Origin: Vitellaria paradoxa | Taxonomy: Eukaryota > Streptophyta > Magnoliopsida > Ericales > Sapotaceae | Assembly (NCBI GenBank): GCA_019916065.1 | Contig: CM034236.1 | Location: 22,294,941-22,358,940 of the forward strand | Reading direction: 5' to 3' | Length of the DNA stretch: 64,000 nt | Shown here: positions 45,501 through 59,079 of the stretch, piece by piece | Layout: every line of letters begins with the position of its first letter | Position numbering within the stretch: position 1 is the first letter of the stretch | Translations under genes and position numbers: made by a program | Notes under the pieces: generated by a model | What the model was told of the DNA's origin: nothing | What the model saw: the letters and a program-made list of their open reading frames with translations, nothing else | Databases searched by the model: none

Positions 45501-48500
45501 TGTTATGCAAAACTCTATTTTATACATATGTAGTTATTTAACTATACCATTATAATAAAGAAAGAGTTAAAGTGGTTAGTGAAACTTTTTATGTTTTTCA
45601 ATTAATATTATGTACAAATAAATTTCAAAATCTTATAAGTTATTCAACTAATTTTAACTTTATACTTTCTTATTTTCCTTATATATCCCTTGTATAAGTT
45701 TCAACTACTTTTGTTTATATTTGTAAAATACTCTTTAATTACTTATAACATTATTTATTATATGAGATAAATGTTTCAATCATCTTATTTAATTTTTGAT
45801 AATTTAAAAAAAAGTAAATAAAAAAGAAAAAAAATTTAATGAGTACTTCTCTTGAATGCCTGTTAATTATCTACGATTTTGTAGAGATTGTTTTTTTAAA
45901 TACTACTCTTTAATTACTTACTGTATATTAGTATAAATACTCTTTAATTACTTCTTATTTACTATTTTAAATTTATTTAATAATTATAAAGAACATAAAA
46001 AAATAAAAGTAAAACAAAAATACACATACAGTAAATTTGCACCCACTACTAGTATGATGTATAAAGCTAGCACGAAAAATTTAGTGAAGCCCTTAATTGA
46101 ATTGTTGAAGCTGAGTACTTCTCAAAGTACACTTGCATGCTAACTAATTAAAATTCTCACTTAAAACTTTCGATTTAAAACTTTTTTGTGTTTGAGTAAG
46201 TTACTGCAATTATTTATACTCCGTTTAAAAGTATATTTTTCTCCTAAATCAATTGATTTGATTTTAAAATAAAATATTAATTTAAATTGATTTAGTTTAA
46301 TTTGATAAATGAATCTTTGTGTTTCGAATACATATTTGAATTTAAGAATTTAGTAGAATTGATTTAAGAGAAATATCAAATTTGACCATATTAATAAAAA
46401 ATAAAAAATATAAAAAATATGATATTTGAGGGTAAATTTGTTCACTTACTTAGATGGTATAATAAAAGAATGATTTTTTTATCAAATTTTATTATTTTAG
46501 GATAGAAACTAAATCCAACTCGTAAAATCTTATTTTAACTCTAAACATAAAAATTGATTGAATTTCTTCTCAGATGATATCAAATCTCATTAAATCTACC
46601 ATTATAAACAAAGTGATAGGATTAATTACAAGAGCATATACCTAAAAATCACTTTATTCCCTCAATTAAAAGCTAAAAAATGTTACATATTATCATTTTA
46701 AATTGTCAAATCATATTAACATGCCATTTATTTATTGATAGCTAGCTGTGATTTTAACCCCCCCCAAAAAAAATATTCAAATAATGCATATGAGACTAAC
46801 GAATAACATCTAAAATAAGGGCAGAGTCAATTTTTTTTTTTTTTTTTGTTCTAGGTTAAGTATTAAATTAGATTTACTTTTAGTTATGGACTGAATATTA
46901 AACTGAATTATGAATAGTTAGACTAATGTGCTATATATTATTAGTACTAAAATTATTTTAGACCAAAATCTTATCTGAGTTATAACTCACCTTAGTTTAT
47001 TAATAGCTACGCACATGATTTAAAAGAAAAAAAAAAAGATAATGTACAAAATATTTTAACTGATAAAAATATTCTAAGGGATTCATTGAAATTGTGAAAC
47101 TAAAATTTCTTTAGATTTTGTTTGATAGCTATTTTATTTTAATAAAATTATAAAATATTAATTTTAATATCAAACGTATTAATTTTTTTCCAATATCTGT
47201 ACTAATTGACTAAATTTTGTTAAAATTACAAAATGTTAATGCAAGGAAATAGTATATTGTTACAAATAATAATTTAAAGAATTTTTTATTTTTATAATTT
47301 AAAGAATTAGCTTATATATATAAATAACTAGCAATTTAATTTAACAATTTTTAATTTCCTTCTAGTTTTTTTTTTAACTCACTGCGTAAATTGTCTGTGC
47401 CGCCCTAATTTTAGCTAGTTGTAAAATTAATAATAATTGTATGGTTAATAATATATTAATTGTTGGAGTCCCTTGATATTAACATTTTTTCCAACATAAA
47501 ATGAGCTTCCATACAAGGACACCAGAGGGGCCAACACGTTATGTGCGCTTGATAAAATAATTTAAAAGTAATATATCTGTAGGCACAAAAAGTAGACTGG
47601 GCAGGTGCGATCATCCTGAACACATTTACCGACCTCGTGTACCAACTTTCGTGCTAATTTCTCAAGCACGTGATCACTTTTCCAACTTTAAAGGCATACT
47701 TTCAGAATAAGAAGTTAAGGTGACATTTAGTTTATTTTTTTAATTTTTTATTTTTATTTTATGTATTTTATATTTTAAAATTTTTAAAATAAAAAATAGT
47801 AAACTTTTTATTTTTTCATTTCAAGATTTTTTTTATTTTGGATTAAAAATATTTAAAATACATTTTATGTCATTTTTATTTTATATAGAAATTTATTTTT
47901 TATTTTCTAAAATAAATTTTAAAAACACAAATGACTAAATGCATTTTGAGTTATTTTCGTTATTTTCAAAAGTCTAAAATAAAAAAATGAGTTTAAAAAC
48001 AAAAAATAGAAAAACAAACCAACACTACCTAAAGTGTTGGTTGATTTTCAATTATATGATAATATTATAATTAGAAATGACAATAATTATCCAAACTCAT
48101 GAATCCGTTCAAATAAATCTAAATTAATTTAATTTGGACCTAATTAAAATTATTAATGAATATAATTAGGTGAATAAGATAATCTTTACTTGATTAATGA
48201 GTTTAAATGGATTGATGATACAATTTATTAAATGCTCAATTATTTTTCCACCAGTTAAAATAAACACTCAATTTGTATATGAAAAATTTTTATATATAAT
48301 TGAACATTGACAAAAAAATGAAGCATAAAAACCACCTACTGTATAAATGCCTACAGTCGTATAATGCTGAATACTTTATTATTATTATTTTTTTAAATTG
48401 GGACTCGTACTAGAATTTTATTTAAGAAAGTATAAATTTTAGTAGTAAGATATCGACAGGTTTATAAATTATAATTTTTTGAAACTTAAATTAAATTATA

Positions 48501-49750
48501 TTAATTAACAAAAATATTATAATAAATAAAAAATATTTTCATCATATTTAAATATTTTCAAGAAAAAAAAAGTGAAAGAAAAAAACATTAACATATATCA
48601 GTAGAAAAATAGTGAATATTTTCATTCTTTTCTTTTTTTTTTTTTGAAAAATCGAGTCAAATGGTAAAAATATTTTTCTTGAATTACAAATTTACCATTA
48701 AGCATATGAATTTTATAAAAAATAAAATCAACATAACAGATTTGTCAATGGTCACTGAAAATAATGTGTTTTATAAAAACTAAATAATGTGCAAGTCAAG
48801 GGTAAATACACAGGGAGATAAAATCAACACCTACTTCCTCAAATATATGTTATCTTAACATTTTTCTAGGTGACTAGAAAATCATTATTCCTACTTGAGG
48901 AATCATAATGACTCTAGAAAATTGTATACACATATAGATCTCAATTCGTCAATTGTTATGAACTTGTACATATATAAATTAAATTATAAATAGATTAAAA
49001 AATACTAAAAATAAGTTTAAAATTCACAAAAAAATTAAATTTTAAATTCAAGTTTGCAGATTTGATATAATTCATATCTATCTGCCCAATAATAACCTAT
49101 TATTAATTAGGTATAGCTAGATTTTACCCGTTTAATCATAATCTGTTATAATCCAACTCAAATCTACCCAAACCTGCCATTTGCCAACTTTAATTATAAC
49201 TAAACTAGCTTGTTATTGTTACAGTGGGGGACATAATGCGACATCTATTCCTCTCAAATATGTTACATCTCACTTACTATTTTACAAATAATTTCACGCG
49301 CAATAAAATGCATTGTAAATACTAGAAAAATAAGTAGGTTAATAATGGGATTAATAGTGCATCATGGTTCAGTATGTATTTCACTAACTCTTACTTTTTC
49401 ATATCCTATATATAATTAAGAACTATCACTAAAAAATGTACTATCACTATTGCCTATAAATATTCTCTCTTTACAACTATTTTCTCACCTTCAATTAATT
49501 TAAACATTGAAAAGTTTTTAGTCGGAAACTATGTCTCGATCTCTTCCCTTAACGGTTTTCTTTATTTGTAGGGTTACTGTTTGAGAGAAAAAACTTGAGG
49601 CGTGGTGACTATATGCCGAAGAAATTTTTATTCCCCGCACAATAATTATATAAGTTAATTGATAAAAGTGATAGATGGCATAATAATGAAATGTAGATAA
49701 ATAACTAAATACATTAAAAGTCTTAAAGAACTTAAATAATGTGCAATAGT
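42584..49750. other. Long AT-rich intergenic region
   Basis: Seven kilobases without a supportable gene. (CT)n tracts lie at about 43512-43531 and 43663-43681, and a tract of A/T homopolymers at 44700-44753. The ORFs at 44385-44624 and 45115-45324 are Ile/Phe/Tyr-rich, as expected of random AT-rich DNA. A less AT-rich stretch at 47460-47715 (for example GGCAGGTGCGATCATCC, TCAAGCACGTGATCAC) stands out but matches no family I recognise. 47720-48030 and 48060-48250 look like decayed repeats. Confidence 0.55.
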
Positions 49751-49808
49751 TGTGTTGGGTAAAATAATACTTTGACATATGGAGTGCCGAACAGTATAGT
49801 TAAGGTGT

Positions 49809-50012
49809 CACGTGGCCAATACCGAACATATTCGAGCGAGTCACGTAGTCATCGACCGAGTACGTTGACGCATAACACGTGGTGTTCTGCCGAACAGTTG
49901 ATTGATAGCATGAGGGTTTCACATGAGTGTTATACATGGACACGCGTCTTTGGGTTAATATTCCAAGGGATACCCTAATTCTCGGTATCTATGGATAATG
50001 TGTTGCCACGTG
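49809..50012. promoter_or_regulatory. Three G-boxes (two ABRE-type) in the LTR
   Basis: CACGTG at 49809-49814, 49876-49881 and 50007-50012; the first and third extend to CACGTGGC, the ABRE form recognised by bZIP factors of the ABF/AREB group. TTGACG words occur nearby (49865). Confidence 0.6.
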
Positions 50013-50391
50013 GCAATAGCCGAAGACCTTAATAGTCAATTTGTTCAGCCCATCGATTGGCGGCTAGTAAATGTTAGGCCTGGGACCCACAGCTTTAACG
50101 AGGGATCACAATCATAAATGCACCATAGTTATGACTGAACCTAGTATTTATCCCTGAGGAAGTAACTAAGTCAATTCATTTCGTTACAAGTAATTGATAG
50201 ATGTGACAGGTGGACAGTTTGACAACTGAGTTCTGACTATATTGTCACGTTTAACTACCAGAAGTATTTAATGAAAGGTATGGGGCATTTAATGAGAAGT
50301 GGAAGGCATTCAAAGCAAGAAAGGAAATGAGGTACACGGAAGTATGGATGCAGTCAAATCACAGGTATTATTTTATTTATTATTTACATTA

Positions 50392-50400
50392 CTATAAATA
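50392..50400 (+). promoter_or_regulatory. TATA box of the LTR-like block
   Basis: CTATAAATA, followed by ~30 bp to a probable start and the CTTGAG...CGGAGGG leader. Confidence 0.6.
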
Positions 50401-51070
50401 CGACATTCCACTTGACAATGAGGGTAAGCTGACTATTACTAACTTAAGCTACAGTTCATTTCTTCTCTAGTAAAGCTTTCTTCCTTGAGCTACTTGCTGA
50501 CTTAAGAATCGGAGGGTTTTCCGGCCAGAGACCTCTACTCCAGCCGTAAGCTTTCTTCTGTCTTTGTTCGACAGGTTGTTGATTGCATTTCTGGTTGACG
50601 TGGTCAGCAGTTCCGGCAGTGAATTTTGCTGCCGAACTGTTTGAATTATCAGAGAACGAGTTAGTTTAAAATTTGAATTTATAATTAAACTTGCTATTAT
50701 ATACAACATAGGATAGCTTCGGATCATTTTTACGTGGTGGCATGATTTCTGGTGGAAAGATAAATCATGGGGATAGCCTATGAAACAGACTTCTAACAAT
50801 AACGAAAGAGGCCAGTTTTCTATACGTGAGGCCATGTTTGTTTGGTGGATTAATTAAAATAATTAGGTTTGGTGGATATAAAAATTAGCATTAGATATAT
50901 CATATTATATCATATTATATATATATAAAGAGTAGAATCTGGCGACGCACCATGTAAGATCTAACTTGCGCTACAATTGGCGACGCGTCATGTAAAATCT
51001 AACTTGTGCTACAATTGTGACACGTGACATCTAATTATAACTATTTTGTATCACGTAAAATTTAACTCAC

Positions 51071-51498
51071 ACTACGAATGTGTCGCGTGATACATAATTA
51101 TGGTTATCTTAATTATCTTATAAAAGATTAGTATTTTACATAATTACTATTTATTCATAATTTTTAATTTTATTCAAATTAGATTCTTTCGTAGATATCA
51201 CTTGATATTTTTATTTAATATACACTTCTATTTATCATATAACTTCTTATTTTTATTTTTATTTTTATTTAAAACATATTATTAACTACGAATGTGACGC
51301 GTGATACATAATTATAGTTATCTTAATTATCTTATAAAAGATTTGTATTTTACATAATTACTATTTATTCATAATTTTTAATTTTATTCAAATTAGATTT
51401 TTTCGTAGATATCACTTGATATTTTTATTTAATATACACTTCTATTTATCATATAACTTCTTATTTTTATTTTTATTTTTATTTAAAACATATTATTA
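51071..51498. repeat. Recent 214-bp tandem duplication
   Basis: Copies 51071-51284 and 51285-51498 start ACTACGAATGTG.CGCGTGA and end AAAACATATTATTA. Four differences were counted (GTGTCGC/GTGACGC, TATGGTT/TATAGTT, TTAGTAT/TTTGTAT, GATTCTT/GATTTTT), about 98% identity. Just upstream (50937-51070) are related shorter units with GGCGACGCRYCATGTAARATCTAACTTG. Confidence 0.93.
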
Positions 51499-54200
51499 TT
51501 TTTTATTTTTCCTATATTTTATAAATTATTGTTTAAAACATAATAAATATTATTATTGTTAACAAAAAATAATGCAAAAAAATATTTAAATATTTAAATA
51601 AAAATTTTAATAATAAATATTATTATTACTATTATTAAACAAAATAATACAAAAAATAATTATCCTGTTAAATAAATAATTTAATTGATTAGCATTAATT
51701 TATAATTAATTATAACTATCTTAATTTATAATTATACATTCTAAAAAGAATTAGTAATGTACATAATTACTACTTATTTGTAATTTTGTTCAAATTAGAA
51801 TGTTTATTAATATCACTTAATATTTCTATTTATCATATAACTTCTTATTTTTTATTTTTTATATTTTAATAAATAATTGGATATTTCCGATTAACCACTA
51901 TCAAAGGTTTGATATTTATTGGATTAGATAATTCGAAATTTATTGGATTGAGTAATATATTCCTATATGGAATAGAATACAAATTCACATGAAATTTTAA
52001 TGCACATAGCAAGTTAAAAAAAAGAAAAAGAGACGTATAAATAGCATTCACACCTAGAAAAGCTTATAAGAATATTATTACGATGGCTTTTAGTTATTAT
52101 TAATATGGTTGGAAGTGATTATTTGTTAGTTTCTTTTGGGTCATTAAGAGTAAAGATAAGTTTACTATATTTTATTTTTATTAGATGATATTCTTTTATA
52201 TTGAAATTATTTCTTTGTTTATGTATTTATTTTTTAACTTATTTTTTAATTGGTTTATTAAAAAATATATATATGGTTTGTTATTTTTTGGATTTTATTC
52301 TATCTTTTAATGTGATTATTAAAATATGTAAGGTTTAAGTTTTTTAAATTTTATTCAATTTTTTAGTATGATTGTTAACATTAAATTTTAAATTTTATTA
52401 TAATTTTCATTATTGATAAATTTTTAATTTTTTGTGTATTACATGGAAAGTCTAATCTTTGCTATATTTTTTAATTTATTCATTTAAAAACACAAGGTAT
52501 GATTTTTAATTTTTATTTTATTCTTTTAGTGTGACTGTTGACATAATTTATTATATTTTATTATATTTTTTATTATTTTTAAAATTTAAATTTTTTGTGT
52601 ATTAAATTTCAGCAAAAATCTCTTTTATGGTTATTTTTTAATTTATTTGATATTCTTCTCATATTTGTTACTACATTTATTTTTATTAGATAATATTCCT
52701 TCACATTATTATTTTTTGTTTATGTATTTTTGGGATTATTCTTAAATCTATCCATTCAAATATATAAAATCTAATTTTTCTGGATTTTATTTTATTTTAT
52801 TTTTTATGTAATTGTTAATTAAATTTATATTATATTTTTTATTATTAGTAAAATTTTATTTTTTTATGTATCATATTACAAGAAAAGTCTTTTATTTGAC
52901 TTATTTTTCAATTTGTTCATTTCAATATAAAAAAATAACTTTTAAAATTTGTTCTATTTTTATTTAATGTGATTTTTAATATAACCTTTTAGATTTTATT
53001 AAAATTTTCATTGTCCTTAAAATTTTTTATTTTTTTGTGCACTAAATATTAAAACTCCATTTAAATTCTAAAAATTATATAAAATATAATTTTTAAAATT
53101 TATTCTATTTTTATCTAATGTGATTTTTTATGTAACTTTTTATATTTTATTAAATTTTTCATTGTTCTTAATTTTAATTTTTTGTACACTAAATATTGAA
53201 ACTCTAATTAAATTCTATCTTAATTTATAATTATCTAATAGAATTCTATTTAGTTAGGGACTAAGGTTAATTTAATTTTATTTAATAAAAGCATAGTATA
53301 TTTTTATATAAATGGAAATGTTTTATATTGGAAATTTTTATCATTACCCCTTTCATTATCTATATCGATTATTATGTTAATCTTCAATTATTATGTCAAT
53401 ATTAAATATTAGAATTTAATTTAAATAAAAAATAAATACTAAGTGATAATTTAATGATCTTATTAAAAATATAATTTCAGTAAATATATTTTTATGAATT
53501 TATTTTAAATTTTAGTTATACATTTTACATAGCTAGAATGCATTATTTTAAAATATATTTTGTTAAACATAATTCTAAATTTAATAATAATTAAATTATT
53601 TTATTAAATAAATTTAATATTATAATTCAATTCAAATATTTTCATCATCTTATCTCATTCTACTTTGATAATTGAGATCAAATAAAATTAAAATTAATAA
53701 ATTTTATTAATAAAAAGGAAAATAAAAATAATATAATAAATTAATTTTTAAAATTTTATTATTTTACATATTTAATTTAACATAATATTTTGAGTCATCC
53801 ACATTCTCAGTTAATATAATTAAGTGATAATAATAATTTATTTAGCAAAAATAAATTAATTATATACGTATTTTATTAATAAATTAAATATTTATTTAAT
53901 AGTTAAAATTTTTTTATTATAATTTAATAAAAATTATTTTCTTACTTGATTATTAACATAACTTTAATTGAAAATTAAAATAAATATAATATGGACGGAT
54001 TAAATCACTAGTATAAGTGTAATTTTGACGGACTTTTTGATTTTAATTAATGTGGCTTTTGATTGTCGGATTAAAATCAAGATTAGACAGTATATTTCTT
54101 ATGTTTGAATTTGTTTGTGTTAAATCGTACTTTTTTATCTTACTTTATACTTCACTAATAACTAAATATTAAAAAATTAATTTTATATTATATGCAATTT
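51499..54200. repeat. Very AT-rich region with degenerate tandem words
   Basis: TTTTTTGTGTATTA, TGTGATTGTTAA and TTTTATTAAAATTTTCATT recur irregularly between 52190 and 53220. The clearest pair is ACTAAATATTRAAACTC at 53041 and 53188 (period 147). No coding potential. Confidence 0.5.
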
Positions 54201-54219
54201 CACATCCTATCCAATATGT

Positions 54220-55700
54220 TATTTATCTCCGAAATCCAATCTCCCAATCAAATGTAGTTTAATTAAAAGGATTGTTGGGCTGCCTAAAAATCTTACACTA
54301 GAAATCTCGCGCAAAACACTAGAAGATTTCATGATAATTGAATAAAAAACTTCACTTATTAGTTTTACTGAACACCTTAAGTTACTAAAAGAATAAAAGT
54401 TAAAACACTAGAGATTTTAGGTTCGAGGTTTATCTTAATTATTGATTGATGTGTATGTCGTTGGTAATATGGGTGTGTGAAAGAAAAGAAAAAGTGAAAA
54501 GAAAAAGAAAATTATTAATTTTTTTATACTTTACTAAGAAAAAATTAAAATTTTTGATAAATATAATTAATTATCCTCACACTTTTCTAACTTATCTCTC
54601 ATTTTTCCAGTTGACAACTCAAAATTTGACTCTTCTTCAATCCATTTTATTTTTCCGTCTTTTTTTCAATTTGTTTTTCACAAAATAATGTTTCAAACAT
54701 ATAACATAAATGTGTCAATAACGTAACAACATGTATGCGTGCTAATTTTATATATACTAGGCATAACGGGGGTAACTAATATTTTAAAATTGATATTTTA
54801 CTAAATTTTATTTTATTTTTGTGAAACTAAAACAAATGTGGTGATAATAGGGTGTGCCATTGTATAGCATTCATTAGCTATGAGTTATCTTTGTGGTGAG
54901 AATTTAGTAAAAGAAAAAAGAAAGAAATAGAAAATGTTGAAAAAGAAAAAAGAAAACAAAACATAAAATCCTAAATACATATAGTAGTGTAAATGAATTG
55001 AAAAAATAAAATAAAATAATTGACATTAATCAATATATTAATTTTTTAAATTAATTAATTTAAATTTCTTAAATTATATGAATTCTCTATTTTATTTTTC
55101 AACATAATTCAAATGAGAAAAAATTTTTTGAATTCCTATATTTTTGGTTTTTTGATAAATTACTAAGCATTATTTTTAATTTAAAGATTTGTCAAGTGAA
55201 AAGGAAACAAAAAGAAATTCAAATCGATTGCATTTGATTTATGATAGAAAATAGAAGAGAAAAGTATGGAATTTGAGAAATTTAAAATAATTAAATTATG
55301 AAATTAATTTACTAATATTTTTTATATTTTATAATCGATTAAAGTATAAAATCATGTTTTGATACCACAATACTAAAAAATTAATCTCAAATAAAAATTT
55401 AATCTAATTTCATATCCAATTTGAGGAATCACTTATCTCCCAAATTTAATCTCCATAATCAAACGTAGCTTGAAAGAATTACGAGGCTACCCAAAAATCT
55501 TATACTAAAAATCTCTTACAAAACACTAGAAGATTTCATAACAATTGAATTCAAAACTTCATTGATTAGTTAAGATGTATGTAAATTTATTGAACACCTT
55601 GAGTTATTAAAAAAAAATAAAAATAAAACACTAAAGATGCTAGGTTTAATGCGTACCATAATTATTGATTGATGTGTATATTGTTTGTAATTAAAGGAGA
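54220..55700. repeat. Diverged direct duplication, ~1.2 kb apart
   Basis: The block 54220-54460 recurs at 55425-55680: AAAACACTAGAAGATTTCAT at 54313 and 55520, CTTATCTCC..AAT, GAACACCTTRAGTTA, ATTATTGATTGATGTGTAT. The offset is about 1207 bp. Between them lies a sequence (54890-55150) akin to 30968-31210. Either a segmental duplication or two insertions of one element. Confidence 0.65.
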
Positions 55701-56230
55701 AAAAGAAATTATTAATTTGTTTAGACTATACTAGAAAAAATTTAAAAATTTTGATAAATATATATTAATTATCCCCTCATTTATCATACTTACCTCTCAT
55801 TTTTCTAAATGAATTAACTCAAAATTTTCAGTCCATTTTATCTTGTTACCAAGTTTTGATTAAATTATAAAATTAATTTATTAATACTTCTATATTTTTT
55901 AAATTTAAGTATAAAATCATATTTTCTTTTCCCTCTTCAAATCTCCAGTCCAAACACTGATCCCATAGTTTTTTCTCAAACAATTTATAGACCACTTCAG
56001 TGTTGGATTATCACTCTGAGCAAGATCCGCATTGATTTGTACAACTATAAATTTATATTTAATAAGCAGCTGATTAATGTGTTTATATGGAGAGGGCTGT
56101 GTCAGGTGGACGTCCTTATCTAGATTTTTATATCAGGAGCCGGATTCCTGAATTCATCCAACTGACCTAACTCATGCAATTCCAAACAATGATTACATAT
56201 TTATATGCATGCATATCTATCTATATGTGT

Positions 56231-56262
<32 letters not shown>

Positions 56263-56422
56263 GTAAATCTTCTTGGTTGGGCACGCGGATGTCTGTCCTC
56301 ACGCGGATTAGTTTAGTATTCTTTCTTCTAGAAGGTCTTGAAAAAAATTTAAGTGGAAATTGAAGATAGCGAAATTTTTAGGTTGGTGATGACCCACCTG
56401 CAGTGCCTGCATACCTCATCTA

Positions 56423-56785
56423 GAGCCCGTTTGGCAGTTGAAAAAAAAGAAGAAAAACTCAATTTTTGATAGTTTTTGGGTTTTTTTTTTTTTTTTTCAC
56501 TTTTTTGTGTGTTTGGTTGAATAAAATGTATTTTTTAACATTTTTTAGTAATTTTTGAGTGTTTGGTAAATGTTTTACTGTAGCAAATAAAAAAAAATGG
56601 TAACTTTTGGGTGTTTGGTATGTTTTTACTGTAGCAAATAAAAAAAGTGGTAATTTTGGAGTTTATTTTTTACTGTAGCAAATCAAAAAAGTGAGAAAAT
56701 TTATGGTTTTACCAAATGCACCAAAAGTTACAAAATGTAACTTTTAGTATTTTTTTTGCTAATTTTTGAGTTGCCAAACAGGCTC
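56423..56785. mobile_element. MITE, 363 bp, GAGCCYGTTTGGCA termini
   Basis: The left end GAGCCCGTTTGGCAGTTGAA and the complement of the right end GAGCCTGTTTGGCAACTCAA form inverted repeats; CTA flanks both sides (56420-56422 and 56786-56788). Internal ACTGTAGCAAAT occurs at 56577, 56628 and 56672, each with a downstream AAAAAA.TGGTAA-type phrase. The 3-bp duplication and termini fit PIF/Harbinger-type elements. No ORF. Confidence 0.8.
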
Positions 56786-56788
56786 CTA

Positions 56789-59079
56789 GTGAACCAACCG
56801 GTGGGGATATATACATATATTATATATATATAAATATGTAAGTTGTATGCATGTCCTTCTTATCTCTAGCTAATCTCGTTGCGTCATTTCCAAAAATTTT
56901 GTTGGTTTTGTTTTGTCATACTAGATTCTTTGGAATAGCAAGAAATATCAATAATATAGTTCTTTGTCAATCAAAATTTGAAACCTACCTCAACCTAACC
57001 TAACTTTGGTGAAAGGGAAAGGCCCTGAAATTGTTGAGGGTCGTTGCGGATATCTTTCAATATTTAATCACTTCTAATGCAGAACTAACTTTGGTGAAAA
57101 ATTAAAGGTATTAGGCTCCGTTTGAGAAGACGTGAGTACTTAATTTTTTTTAAATAATTAAATTTATTTTTTTTTATATTTTAAACTTTGTTTTAAGAAA
57201 TAAAAGACAAATATCAAATTAATAAAAAATTAAAAAATTAGCTACTAAAAGTTAACTTTTTTCTTTTTCTAAATTCAAAAAAAAAAAATAATTTCTTATT
57301 AATTAATTAGTAGTCAGTTAAAAAAATAAAAAAGAGAAAAAAAGATAATCTTTTATTTTTCTTTCCAAACTAAGGGGCATTTGGAGACAAAAAAAAGTAG
57401 AAAAAGTGTAATGTAGCGTCAGTCATTTCTGGCATTTAGAAGATCAATTCAAAATTTGTAGCATAATTCAGTTTTAACAATTTTGGTGAGGAAGTTGACA
57501 AAAATAAGTAAAAGTTTGTAATTAAAATTTTAAAATAAATGTATGGAAACGACAATGCCCAAGTTTTTTTTTTATTTAAATTTTTACATTTGTAATTTTT
57601 TTTTTTTGTAAAATTCGTTCATCCAAACACCCCTAAGCCTTGGTCAACTTCCTACGGAGAAAAACTGAAGGAAAAGGCACAAATTACTGACATTGATGTC
57701 AAAACTCAACATTGGATTGGGCCAACCATGCCGGGCTGGGCCGGGCCGGGCCAGGCCATTACGCTTCAGCATATCGAAATTGGGTCTTGTGCTACCTGAA
57801 TTATCAAGCTTTGGTTTATTTTGCAATTAAGTGAAAAAATACAAAACCCATCAGATAAATAATTATAATTTAGCAAGATTTGAGTTGTTTGTGATCAAAA
57901 GAAAAAATTACATACCCATGAGATAAATAATTATAATTTAGGTGGTAATATGAGATAATTGATTATTAAAGTGAAGTGTTACCATAGTTTAAGAGGCGTC
58001 TATTTTTTTTTGTATTTTTCATTTTTTATTGTAATAATGCATCATCCTATATGTATGCCCATGCAGTAGTGTTTTCTTATGGAGTGAGCAAGCCAAACTA
58101 CAACTCAAGCCAGCATGCTACTTCGGTTCTATTATTGCCACGACTAGGAGAGTTTGATGATTTGAAGCACAGAAGGACGGAACTTGTAATTTTTTTTTTC
58201 TTTCAGACTACGGGATGGGTATTAAATTAAGTTTGTAATTTTTTTACCTTGAATTATATAAATTGAGTATTAAATTAGGTTATAAAGAATTAGATTAGAA
58301 TGTTACATATTATTAATACTAAAAAAAATTAATTCAATATTTTACTAAATTATAATCCACCACAATCCATGAGTGGCTCCGTCCTGAAAAGCACATCCTT
58401 GAAACTTAGTTACAATAATTATTTGGTTGAGGGAGGTTATAACTATCCATTCCACACCACATGGAGTTAATTTACCATTCTAAAATTTTGGAATTCTTTT
58501 ATCATTTGCTCAAATATAATAATTAGCTAGTTATCTAGATAAATATTTGTACAATTAAATCTATTAGACCTCAGACAATAAATTTAGAAGTCCATCTCTT
58601 AAAATATGTTATAAACTAGTTTGATTTTAAGATGGAAAGGAACAAGGATTAGAAATGGAAATAGGGTATATACAAGTTTTATTTCACGCATCATATGAAA
58701 ATTATAATGTCCTATTTGGTTATTCTATTTTCTGAAATTGTATTTGATCATCATGGTTTTGGTCTTGTGATGTGGGACAACAAATTGAAAAGTAAGATGG
58801 GGAAGAAATTAAATAAAGAGAGAAGATTTAAGCTAAATAAGCAAAATCAAGAGAAGAGATAAACATAGGACAACACGCAATTTAATTTAATAATCATCCA
58901 AATTCAGCGCAGCCAAACCCTAATAATCTTAACCCTTTAAATAGACTAATAAATCCTTAAAATAATTGGAGATAAAATCAAATCAAAGATTATAATATCA
59001 GAAATCCTATTTAGAATAAACTATCTAAAATAATAAATAATGCACATTATAAAAACAAATGAAAGGAAATAAATTTCTA
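56789..59079. other. No gene recognised
   Basis: AT-rich, with a GC island at 57727-57760 (GGGCTGGGCCGGGCCGGGCC) that looks like a known kind of plant low-complexity repeat, and a GCTCCGTTTGAGAAG phrase at 57115 typical of MITE ends. A direct phrase AGATAAATAATTATAATTTAG occurs twice (near 57853 and 57921). Confidence 0.5.

Larger units (their letters stand above)
49751..50660 (+). mobile_element. LTR-like block with promoter and G-box cluster
   Basis: A moderately GC-rich island beginning near TGTGTTGGGTAAAAT. It has an enhancer-like part with three perfect CACGTG boxes, a TATA box at 50392-50400, and a downstream leader CTTGAGCTACTTGCTGACTTAAGAATCGGAGGGTTTTCCGGC. That CTTGAG...CGGAGGGTTTT...CCGG leader is typical of the R/U5 part of several plant gypsy LTRs. 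No pol sequence lies next to it and I could not find a 5-bp duplication, so the ends are approximate. The ORF at 50467-50835 (minus) overlaps this leader and is not a gene. Confidence 0.6.

Noticed and set aside
50467..50835. Minus-strand ORF of 122 residues
   Set aside because: Overlaps the leader of the LTR-like block on the opposite strand; no recognisable domain.
57644..57826. Minus-strand ORF with an Ala/Arg/Pro/Gly-rich patch
   Set aside because: Product of the GGGCCGGGCC low-complexity repeat.
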